From NCBI RefSeq assembly GCF_022376445.1, contig NW_025955067.1:62001-126000 (forward strand): 64,000 nucleotides of DNA, written 5' to 3'. Source of the DNA: Fomitopsis serialis. Its lineage: Eukaryota; Basidiomycota; Agaricomycetes; Polyporales; Fomitopsidaceae. The first letter of the stretch is position 1; each line of letters starts with the position of its first letter. Made by a program: the position numbers and the translations under genes. The notes under the pieces were generated by a model. That model did not search any database. It was given only the letters and a program-made list of their open reading frames with translations, and was not told the origin of the DNA. Shown here one piece after another: positions 23,525-33,392 of this stretch.

Positions 23525-24346
23525 ATTTGAGGAAGTAGCGGAACCTACGCAGCAGCTGAATTTGATTGCCCAGCAAGGCTGCTACGTATGCTAGGCCTGC
23601 CCGTGCCCGTGTGCTCTTGTACGTTTGTGGCTGTGGTGTTATATTGCCTAACGAGTCGTTCTGATTGTACACAGTGCACAAAGGGAACGATCCTCTGGGA
23701 ATTGAGGGCGTCAACTCAGAACTTTGCATATGAGAAGTTCTGATGGTGTTGGAACATACGATAAGCTCGCGCGCGAATATGTCTGACCTTGCACTGTCCG
23801 TCGGAGCTATACATCATCGATTCTTCTCGGTGCACGGCGTACCTCACACCGTTGCCCTACGGCCATCGTCGCGCCTGTGAAAATGCCCGTCCATCCGACC
23901 TTTTGCTTGTTCTCTCACTGTATGATGGAGCCAGGGCGAGCAAATCATATATATCCGTCTTTTACCCTGGTAAAGTTGGGTCACTCAGATTTCGCCTGCG
24001 AACAACGAGGTCATTCTCCGCGATCACGAATGAGTCTGTGCTGACGTACCTGATAACGGCAAAGGATGCCAACGAGAAGTCTGCTGTAGTCTTCTCGAAG
24101 GCCGGAAGAACTTCTACGCCTCACAATCTCCTCACAACTGCCCTCTGTCCCAGCGCCCTACTGGTATGCACAGCGCCCAAGGCACAACGGAAGCATGTCT
24201 GGACTACCTCCATCAGCTAATACTTATGGAGGTTTTAGTGGTAGCGTGGCCCGCACCTCTATGTACAAAGGATGATTGTGGAGAGCCGGTGTGTATAGGG
24301 AAGGCTTTCTTTACAAAGCCGCAACGTGCGTCCGATCCTTGGAAGC
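23525..24346. other. Intergenic, shares elements with the P450-2 upstream DNA
   Basis: No intact gene. The segment near 24,005-24,050 repeats the P450-2 upstream region. On the minus strand an open stretch ends FSLASFAVI at a GTACGT donor near 24,040; the copy upstream of P450-2 ends GDSIVA at a GTAAGC donor. These may be relics of one intron-containing gene of unknown identity. Confidence 0.45.
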
Positions 24347-25627
24347 TCATCTATTCTCGTCCTGGAAGCTACGCCAGATCAGCTCCACACTCTTCCCCGA
24401 CCGCGGTCGGATGTCTGGCGGGCCGTTGTATGTCAATTCTATTGCGTGCGTTTGAACAGAGTACGATGTAAACCGACCTGATAAATCTAGATACAAAGTC
24501 CAGTGGGGGGCATGATATCCCGCCCCACCGAGTCGTGTGGCTTGTCATTGTCAAAGACAAAGGTGGCTATCATGTTAGTGTTAGCGGTATGAAATGAAGA
24601 GATGGTCCCGCACCATCACCTCCATGACCGCCCTGAACGGGTCGAGGTTCATCGAGTTGATAGCGGGGCGCAGGCGAATCGCAGTCCATTTCCAGCTATT
24701 ATCGGACATACGTGTGGGTATATGCTTCACTATCGCGCCGCTGCCGGACGGCTCGTCTGCATCGCCCGTAGTCTGCGTTCAAAAGGCATGACTCACGCAT
24801 GGGGAAGAAGTCAACGAACATCAAGCCGGGGTCGTCCGCCTCGAGGACGCCTCCCAGCCCATTGTCCACTTTGCGGATGTGTGCATCGCCAACAGATGTC
24901 ACTACATGGCCGCACCCAATCTCGAAAACATTTGCAGCAGTGGAGCGCGCAGAAAAGCAATCGGCAGGAGTGCTCGCCTCCTATTTTAGGGTTGCAAGGC
25001 GCGAGACAACACTTGAAGTGATCCATGAACGCGTCGGGCTCGCGGAGCGGTCTACGAGGCACCCACGCGTCTCGCGCTGCTGAATGGACACGTAGCTTCT
25101 TTGCTTGGAACTCACTCTGGAACTATCTGCGATGGCGCCTGCAGCGGTCGTCATACTGCATAAACCCAATGTTCCAGCTGAATTCACCCCTGTAGCACGC
25201 ATATCAGACAGCGACTCCAGAGACGTGTCTCAGACTAGTCGTTTTCGGACTCACGGGTCGCGGATGTACATGCAGGGAGGCCGTCCGGAGTACTTCGCTC
25301 TGCACTTCTCAATAAGCACCCGTGTGGCATCGGCGGAATTGATGATGAGGACGGCTTTTGTGAGGAACCGTGCGTACACGACGTCGCCTGAAACGTGTGT
25401 CAGGTCAGTGCCATGCAAACAGTGTATCGTTGGAACAGAGTCGTACCGCATTTCCTCGCCCATTCTGTGAACATCTCGTGCTGATAGTCATCTGAGATTT
25501 GACGTATGTTGCCTAGTATCGGGAGTCGCGGAGGGCCTGGAGCAACGCGGAGAGCTCTACGGTTGTGCGACCCAAGGAGGAGGGAGATCAGGAAAAAGGC
25601 AAGTGCGAGGCCTACGACCCGCTCCAT
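24347..25627 (-). pseudogene. P450-6, broken alpha-group cytochrome P450
   Basis: Related to P450-11. Exon 1 from 25,627 gives MERVVGLALAFFLISLLL, then [12 protein letters not shown]; exon 2 gives GDVVYARFLTKAVLIINS. In exon 3 the WRRHRRW stretch of P450-11 has become CRRHRR followed by a TAG stop, and an 11-nt deletion plus a second indel follow. The next exons ([25 protein letters not shown]) survive. The sequence then jumps from about 24,605 directly into the back half of the haem exon (NMIATFVFDN) and the C-terminal tail, so the I-helix, ExxR and haem cysteine are all deleted. It cannot make an active P450. It has strong promoter homology to 2395-2490. Confidence 0.9.
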
Positions 25628-25844
25628 GGATGCATAGGACACGCGAAATCACCAAATTACGGTGCTATACCCGGCGCTTTCTCGGGCATATCGTACCTTC
25701 GAAGTCTGCTCACATCGTCATGTAGTTTACAAGGTTTTCATAGCATTGCTTAGTCGCTCGTTCTGCAATCGTTGACGCTTAATTAGTAATGTACGGGACG
25801 TCCATGGGAAATCTGGTGCACAACACTTGCATCAAACAGCTGGC

Positions 25845-28070
25845 TCAGACTTCGGCACTGCTATCAATGATCAACTGTCGACTCTTCTCAGATCGAGGTT
25901 GAATATCGCAGAGAAACGGCTCAGGACGCCTTAAAATGGTATTAGCGAGCTTGCAATGTCATGGTGCCAGCAAGATTACTCACATGACGGTCCCAGAGAC
26001 GAACTTCGGCGAAGGTGTGATCTCCACGCCGTGCTTATCCCGCGCCTTGCCGATGTCCATAGTGGCTATCATGCTGGCGCAAGCAAGCCACACGTTGTCG
26101 TCAGCGAAGTATCGCCCCGGACATATCCTGTTTGTCGGTGAGTCCCGGTCAGTAGTTCATGCGATGCAAGTCTACCTTCTGCCGAAGCCGAAAACCAACT
26201 TCTTCGGGTCTTTCAGGTCAGAGTCGTCGTCTGCGTCGATCCCAAGGAATCTCTCAGGTTTGAAGACGTCCGGATCTGGGTACACGTCGGGGTCTCGGAA
26301 TATCGCCCTGTATGTCATGTCAGAGAGATAATATATCGGAAATTGCAAATCCATTGACATACCATAGGTTTGGTATTATCGTCGAACCCTTGGGTATGTG
26401 ATAGCCACGATACACGTCATCTACCGCGGCCTGGTGCGGGACAGCTGAAAACGAAGGTCAATGACCACAGAATGATGGTCAGTTACTGAAGGTCGTTACC
26501 CGTGGTCGCCGCCGGACACCAACTGCATCACGCATACAGCATCAGCGCAAAAGCTGCTAATTAATGATGTCGCCTTACCGGTACACCTCTCTTACGATAC
26601 ACTCGAGATACGGCAGCGATGTTCTATCTCCGAAGCCTGGAAGTCTTGTATCACCTATCACACGAGTGATCTCTTCCTGTGCCTTCTTGAAGATGTCGGG
26701 ATACTGAACCATTACGAGTATGAACACAATCATGCTTGTCATAGACTGTCCGCTGTGAGTACATTATCTCAATGGACTTGGTTGTGCTCACCGAGTCGGT
26801 ACTCGCTGATCGTCAAGGTATAGCTCAGCATGGTTGCTGACATGATCAGAGAAACTCTTACTCGCATACAATGTCCCTGTAGCACCCTTGATGTCGTGTT
26901 CATCTTCCGCCGTCAAAGGTCCTTTCCTCGAGCATTCTTCTATTAACGTCGTCATCAGTGAGGGCTTCGCTGTGCCGGTGGCCTAGTATCCCGCGGATCA
27001 GTCAGTATTCGCACTGCAATTCAATGGAACGAATAGCACTCGCCATCTCCTTCTTGACCATTTGATAGGGTGCGTCTTCCATGTCCTCGATAGCCTTTCG
27101 CGCATTCGCGGTAGCATACTTGAAGCCCATCCCAGGCAGCCACGCAGGTAGATGTTTCACTACACGCTACGAGTCAGACTCCTACTAGCTCGTGTGTATC
27201 GATGACTTACAAATTGGGAGAAAATCCACTAGAGCCGCGCCAGTGCTACTGCCAATGAGACATTGTCTTATCCCGTCTTCCGTCAATTTGATGAGCTCAT
27301 CATCATCCCATGAAGTGACAGTATATCCATAACCAATCTCGAAGACTATCCCTGCAGTGTATCTGCTCGAGCGAAAATCAGTGACTTGACGGTGTAACAC
27401 ATAGCCAGGCTCACCGTTTCAACTGATACTCAAAGTCTACTGGGTTTCGCATGAGACCAAACAGGAAGCGGCGCACTTCACGACACTGAATAGGATGGTA
27501 ACTATCCGCGGACGACCGGACGACGAACGCTCGCTGATACCACTTCCTGATACGTCTCCAGCTTTCATTGAGTCGAACAAAGCCGATGTTTCCAGTCCAC
27601 CCAATCCTGTAGGAAGCCAAATAGGTGAATCGATGAGTGGATTGATCACATGTAAATGGGGCCGACTGCACACACAAGTCGATGAAATACACAAGATGCG
27701 GTCGATTGGAATAAATCGCTCCGCGTTTTTCCATGAGATCAACAGCGGCCTTGGCTGAGCTGAGGATAATGACGGGTTGCGTAAAGATCTCAGCGTAGAC
27801 AATGTCCCCTGTGGTTGGCTTCGATTAGCTACTACTGCCGCGAAGGTACACACATCGCATTCATCTGTACACACCGTATTGAGCCGCCCAATTCATGAAT
27901 GTTAGGTGTTGGTCAATCTTTGGGAGCTGATGGGCATTGCCGATGAAGAGAACACGCGGGGGCCCCGGGGGTAAATCATTACGTTTGCCCCATCGCTTGA
28001 GAATATACAACAGAGTTATGGCGGCCAGGAATGGCCAAGCAGCTCCGGCGAAGCTCGCTAAGATGGGCAT
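25845..28070 (-). CDS. P450-7, cytochrome P450 monooxygenase (alpha group, altered I-helix)
   Basis: Apparently intact 13-exon paralogue of P450-1 and P450-3. The start at 28,070 gives [20 protein letters not shown], an anchor, and [20 protein letters not shown]. Then [72 protein letters not shown], a 14-nt exon at 26,792-26,805, EVYR (about 26,580), FKPERFLG and FGFGRR (26,175-26,300), and [10 protein letters not shown] (about 26,125). It ends [15 protein letters not shown]...SSAEV with stop at 25,845-25,847. Because the upstream exon ends GCGA instead of GCGG and the small exon also differs, the oxygen-activation motif reads TSTDS rather than AGTDT. The acid-alcohol pair is kept as Asp-Ser but the conserved Gly is Ser. 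Activity or regiochemistry may differ. Confidence 0.91.
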
Positions 28071-28129
28071 GGTAGAGGTGGGAGTGAAGTCCGAGTCGAG
28101 GTCGACTCCTAGTCGCTATAAAGGATGCC

Positions 28130-28945
28130 GTCAGCGATGAAGCATGACCTAGTTGAATGCTTCTGAGATGCATACTTGTCAGCAATTGAACGGCAGCTCC
28201 CCACATGTCCATGAACAACCCGATGTGTCCCTGAAGCTTCGACCCCAAGGCGCGTGTACGTAGTCTTTGATAATCCTGTAAAATATCCTGCGGCCGCCTA
28301 AACGTTATCCGAGGAACATTGGAAGACGCAAGTGTGCGACTGCATAAGCTCACAATTGTATACGGTAGCAGATAATGCGCGGGGACATGACGCAAATCCT
28401 GCAACATGCGACCTTCTTGAACAAGATGCAGTACAAGGGCACGCGCATCCGACATAGCTAAGTCTCACGCGCGTCAGCTATCATATTTTTAGAGAAGCCG
28501 AATACGGTGCGTACCTAGGTCTTCTGTGGCGGCGCTCCTCCGACATGTCAATATGCTCGTGCACAGGTAATACAGTGCCATTCTCGACGCTTTCCCATTC
28601 TCATGCATCGCACCTTCGATATCTGCTTAAGGTACCATGGTGGATATGTCCGTCACTTGATCACTAGCCTTCTTGACGTCTCTGAAATTCAGTAGCCGCG
28701 GCCGGTTTTGCTATCTCAGCCATCTCTCCTCGCTAGCCTGGAATTTGTCATGGCCAAAGTTACAGCCGCAAGCGACGAACGAGCCACTAGCGGCTTGGTT
28801 TTATCAACTTCGTTGTGAGCCAAGAAAGTTGCAGAGTACATACCAGTTGTACGCCCACAGTACAGCTGCACAGTCGGGCCTACGTGCGCGTGAGTCGTGA
28901 ACGGATTATTTTTGTCACGTATGTATGCTTGCAACTCAAGTCGGT
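28130..28945 (-). repeat. Upstream block duplicated at P450-3
   Basis: Partner of 12,440-13,300. A minus-strand open stretch at 28,455 going down reads MSDARALVLHLVQEGRMLQD, later HIGLFMDMWGAAVQLLTS, then runs into the P450-7 promoter. A second conserved peptide (LELQAYIRDKN...YSATF) lies at about 28,780-28,960. Most likely this is the relic of one gene, duplicated together with the P450 downstream of it. Confidence 0.6.
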
Positions 28946-29279
28946 ACAAATTCCAGGATCGCGTTCCGTTTTGACGATCTTCCTCCAGCACGTATACGGC
29001 TGACAGAACTGTATCTGAGCGAGCACAGTGCGTGGAAAGAGATGGCGTTATTCAAAGTCCTCAGTACACCGCACGGACCAGAGAGAAAGTCGACGTCTTT
29101 TGTGCCATTTCATCGGCAAATTTCGACAGAGAGTCATATGCAACACAGTTGCTGAGAGTACGACGAAGCTGTAGAACTGGAGAGGTCAAATTTCAGACTC
29201 ATGACAAGCTTGACAGGCCGAGACGACAACGCGGTTGACGCCGTCGGACGGTCACCGGGTCAGTGAAAGCGACCCAAGC

Positions 29280-29303
29280 CGTGACTAGTCGCGAACGTGA
29301 CAC
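29280..29303. repeat. 24-bp sequence repeated at 37,763-37,786
   Basis: AGTCGCGAACGTGACAC (29,287-29,303) recurs exactly at 37,770-37,786. Adding the preceding CGTGAC and allowing one mismatch gives a 24-bp match. Both copies lie in gene-poor DNA. They could be ends of a dispersed element or a shared binding site. Confidence 0.6.
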
Positions 29304-29418
29304 TGTGACGAGCACCTGATCAGTGCCTGATGTGACCGCACTAGAGAGTTTTGGCAACAACTGGGGATGCGCAACGCCTCTTACTCGGGCGGCCAGCGTC
29401 TACGTCCGCCGAGATCAC

Positions 29419-29513
29419 TGCCGTGTGGCTGCCGCTGTGTGCCGTGTGGCTGCCGCTGTGTGCCGTGTGGCTGCCGCTGTGTGCCGTGTGGCTGTCGCTG
29501 TGCGCCGTGTAGG
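29419..29513. repeat. 21-bp minisatellite
   Basis: Four tandem copies of a 21-bp unit beginning TGCCGTGTGGCTGCCGCTGT, at 29,419, 29,440, 29,461 and 29,482, plus a partial fifth copy. The first three are identical; the fourth has a C-to-T change. The period is a multiple of three, so every frame stays open (CRVAAAV repeated in one frame), but no gene is evident. Confidence 0.95.
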
Positions 29514-30575
29514 CACCGGCTGGTACTGCCATCTGCAGATTCAGCTGCCTGTATTCTTGCGCTATCTACGCGAGATCGTAGATCTAAATATCTTATTCTT
29601 ATTCTTAGGTCTCAGTGGCACGTCGAGCATGGTAAGTGGCGAGAAAGCGAGTGGGTAGATGGGTGCAGGCGGTCGAGTCGGCATGCTGGTGGGCATGCGA
29701 TCAAGACAGCCGTGTGGCAGAGAGCACACATCGGGGGATAACTTACATCGAGCGACAGGCTCGATGTATCCACCGCATGCATCTTGCATGCATCGGTATT
29801 GAACTAGAGAGGCGGTCTGGTGGAGCTTGGAGGCTCCCCAGACACGCCGTCTCGCGAGTTGGGGGCAGCAAGCACGCTTCTGGTGCTGCTGCACAGGCCC
29901 AGCACCCCGTTCGTGAAGTTGGAGAGGCACGCAACGAGCTCGTCGTTCGTCGTGTTGCCTTCCGACATGGGTGCTGCGGCTGGTGACGTGCGTACTGGGT
30001 ACACCTTTGCAGTGTGTACCTCGGGGCCGTCGTTCGTACATGAGAGGTTGACGAGCGCGCCGGGTACGCTTGTGAATACACCGGGCGTGCCGTTGTTCCC
30101 GTCGACAGCGTGTACATCGAGTGGGATGCTCGACGTACCGTCTGTGCGGCGGGTCGTAGAAGAACGGGACACGTCAGACACGCAGCGGTGCATGTCCGAC
30201 GCGCTACCGTGCGTAGCAGCGGGTACGACGCATAGGTCGTCCCGGAAGGCGGAAGTTCCGTCTTCGTGGCCAGCAGAGCGCACGACGGACGTCTTGTTCG
30301 TCGTTACGCCTGCTGGCGCGGACAGTGGCGATGGAGTGGGCACGTCGGACGCGCAGCTGTGTGCGTCCGCCGTGTTGCCGTGCGTAACCGCGAGTACGAC
30401 CGTAAGGTCGTCCCGGAAGGCGGGAGTGCCGACGTCGTGGCCAGCAGAGCGCACGACGAACTTCGCGTTCGTCGATACACCTGCTGGCACGGGCACTGGG
30501 AGCGGGAACGGCGAGGCAGGGACGGCCAGCGAGGGTGTACCTGTGTGCGAGCCTTCGTGCTCGTTATTCCTGCTC

Positions 30576-30640
30576 GCCCCGCGCCCTTCCCCCTCCTCTT
30601 CCTTCCTCTCTTCCTCTTTCCTCCTTCTCCTTCCCTCGCG
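30576..30640. repeat. Pyrimidine-rich tract
   Basis: About 65 nt of the plus strand is almost all C and T (CCTCTTCCTTCCTCTCTTCC and similar), coding the Lys/Glu/Arg block of the minus-strand frame. Such tracts can form triplex DNA; function unknown. Confidence 0.85.
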
Positions 30641-30884
30641 CCGCGTTCTCTGCGTTCTGCGCAACCTTGTTGCCCGGTGCTGGACTTGCACGCGCGTCGT
30701 GCGAGTCCTGAACCGCGCGGTCTTGCTGCGTGTCGCCAGAGCCGCGGGGTCCGGATTGAGGTCTCCATATCCAAGAGAGGAGAGGGTAGAGTCGATTAGA
30801 GAGGTCCCGGGTGGAATACGAAGTCCGGGAGAGGAAGGAGGCGGCGGTCTTGTACCGCGCGCAGGGTTGTCACGGTCAGGGGCC

Positions 30885-30914
30885 CCTAGCTGAACTGGCG
30901 GCAGTTCAGCTAGG
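30885..30914. repeat. Perfect 13-bp inverted repeat
   Basis: CCTAGCTGAACTG, a 4-nt loop GCGG, then CAGTTCAGCTAGG. A perfect hairpin within the low-complexity ORF region. Confidence 0.95.
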
Positions 30915-31051
30915 CGGTCGCGGACTTCAGCTTGCCTGGCCGTTGGGACAGCGCGAGCGCCTTGACGAGAGGTTGGGCGGTGGTGAGAGACGAGGTGGTG
31001 GTGGCGGTCGAGAGTAGCGATGTTCTCGGCGCTAACTCTCCGAGCGCTCAC

Positions 31052-32800
31052 CGCCGAGTCCGAGTCACAGCGTGATCAACACTACTACTTAGTGAAAGCC
31101 GCAGCTAGGCAGCCACAATGCAAGAGGGAAGTATGTCAGTTGTTTTTCACACAGACCGGGTCAGGCTGCATCTGAGGAGACGGCATGGCGTCGAGCAGAG
31201 TTGTAACTTGTATCGTGCACGGCGCTTGCGCGATGTACCAGTTGATTATGTCAGCTCGGCCACATCTACTTACTCATCAGACCTGAATGGATTCGTCCAC
31301 TCACGTCCGACAGTGCTAGTGATCATTCAGGAGAGTAGTACAGCATTTTTATTCCCAGTGTGATTTTGGGACACATGAGGCGGCTATAATAGCAATTTCC
31401 GGCAGTGGACATGTCATCGCATGCTCACCGCGCGCGGGCGCTTACTCCGCTCAGTGCGATGATCCCCGCGCTGTGCCCAGTCTCGCAACAACCACATTTT
31501 CCCCAAATGATGCGCGGGATGCCCGTTTCAATGACTGAAGATTCAAACCTTCGGAGCAGATTTTTCATAATGGCTTGCTAAACACGCAATCTCGACATGC
31601 ATAGAGCGAGATCGGCCACTTCTCGACATGTAACAAGAAATCTGTTCCGGCAACTTTGCTTAAATTCATAATCGTCGACGAGTTATGTGCAAGATCTGTG
31701 GATTTTTGCCTTCTGGGGGACTGCATCTCATAGTACCGTTCACTGCTCAAAGCGGCGCTAGATACAATGACGATTTGACGACGATCGCCAGACAATCGCA
31801 GAATTATCGCTTAGTGATTATATGGCATCTCGGCACGATGGCGAAGGATGGCGAGGCCTCCAAGCCACCCCATCAACCGTGACCGTTTAATTGAAGCTCC
31901 GCAGAGTCGGCGCAGACTGCCGGGCTAAGGCGCTTGGCCGCGCGCTAAGGCGATCTGGCGGGGGCGTTGCGCATCCCCACAACAACTGTGAAAGTTCACG
32001 CCACCACCAGACCACAGCTCCGACACCACCGATCTCTGTCAGATCTGCGGTGGGCGTGACACGAGCGTTACCGGCCTGCCCGCCCTCCCAAGCGTCGTCC
32101 GTGAGCGAATTGCCATGAATAGTAAGAGTGTCACGGCCCGTCACTCGGCGTCACACTCTCGACCAGCCCCACGGAGCCCCACCACCACCAAACCTCAGCT
32201 CCACCTCCACCGTTCAAAACAACTTCAACAGTTGTTTCCAAAACTCTCTACTGCCCAAGAGCCTGGGGCACTGAGTGACTAGGGGCAATGCCTTTCCGAA
32301 AAGCGTCCCCTGTCACGTGATCAAAACGCGTCGAGAAAGTGGACACAACTCTCTTGCTCTCTCCCCATGCTATAGCATTCGACACGAGTTGTATAAAATT
32401 GAGACTATATTCACATAGAACGGCATGTATCTCACGAGTGTTTATGTGGTTTCACAGAGGGATCGAAAGAATACAACATCGGAATTCGGTCAGCATGTTG
32501 CACAGACTGCATTTGGTGTCTCAGCAAAAGCTGTATATGCGGTGGTCTATCATGACAGCAACCTCTCCCAGGCTCGGAACTACCCCAAATGAACTAGCAG
32601 TCTAGTCCGAAGAGATCTTGTCGGCCTGAGGATCATCAGTATAGAGGCTAAACATGCAGAACTCACCTTTTGATATACTGGATGTTGTTTTTGGGTGTAA
32701 CATGTTTGCTGAACTGTTACAAGAGATGCCCCAGGTAGTTCTGTGACCAATGGATATGACCAGAAGCAAGGATACACGGAGGACGGCTAAAAGACTAGCG
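31052..32800. other. Intergenic, nothing recognised
   Basis: No gene with a recognisable domain. CCACCACCA-rich stretches occur near 31,998-32,035 and 32,178-32,215 and look like a local duplication. Confidence 0.5.
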
Positions 32801-32812
32801 AGGATCGCGTCG

Positions 32813-33183
32813 AGACGCGCTAGTGGCGCGTCGACTCGCTTACGTAACACGCGTCGCACCGCGAGAAAGAGGTGCACTTCTGACGTTCCCTGGCGTTTTT
32901 GGCTCCTGCAACAACTAAATGACCGTGATCACATACATACATAGAACAAAGTCTTGAGGATGGAATTTTCTGTAATGTACGTATTGGGGGGCTGTAGAAG
33001 GCTCGCATGTCCGCAGGGCCTTTTCTCTAAATCCATCCTCAAGACTTTCTCGAGCCTGATTTTAGATGATTTACCATCACTTCTCCGGAATATTCTGAAG
33101 TGGATGAATCGGAGAAAAGTGCACCTCTTTCCGCGCCCACTTCGTGAGACGCGGCAGGCGGGTGGCGCGCGGACGCGTCGGAG
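32813..33183. repeat. Large imperfect palindrome centred at about 32,998
   Basis: Two perfect inverted repeats share one centre. GAAAGAGGTGCACTT (32,865-32,879) pairs with AAGTGCACCTCTTTC (33,117-33,131), and AAAGTCTTGAGGATGGA (32,948-32,964) pairs with TCCATCCTCAAGACTTT (33,032-33,048). Weaker complementarity in CG-rich sequence seems to continue outward to about 32,813 and 33,183. This could be a foldback or MITE-like element or a hairpin transcript. Flanking target-site duplications were not established. Confidence 0.85.
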
Positions 33184-33392
33184 TTTAAATTTGTAGCGCG
33201 TTGCCCCTACTCACACTGAGTACTGAGAACGGTGTCTCATGTGGAAAGCTCAATGTGTACAGCTTAGTATGTTAATCGTCAACTGTATCGTTGTGGGAGA
33301 GTGCTACGTGCGGATGGCAGGTACACTATGAATCAGTCGTCCTGCAATCTTGGGTGATATGCATCGATTCCGAAAGAGGGAGCTCAGTACCC

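Larger units (their letters stand above)
29804..31051 (-). other. Long low-complexity ORF, possibly transposon-derived
   Basis: A 415-codon minus-strand frame overlaps a 357-codon plus-strand frame (29,820-30,893), an unusual double-open arrangement caused by GC-rich repetitive composition. The minus-strand product has an Arg/Lys/Glu-rich centre (REGRRRRKEEERKEEEGEG) and two repeats of about 57 residues containing VVRSAGH..GT.AFRDDL, coded at about 30,160-30,320 and 30,330-30,490 (DNA period 171 bp). No enzymatic domain is seen. It resembles non-catalytic ORFs of fungal mobile elements only in composition; a real protein is unproven. Confidence 0.4.

Noticed and set aside
29820..30893. Plus-strand 357-codon ORF as a protein gene
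   Set aside because: It is the open mirror of a repetitive minus-strand frame, and neither has a recognised domain.
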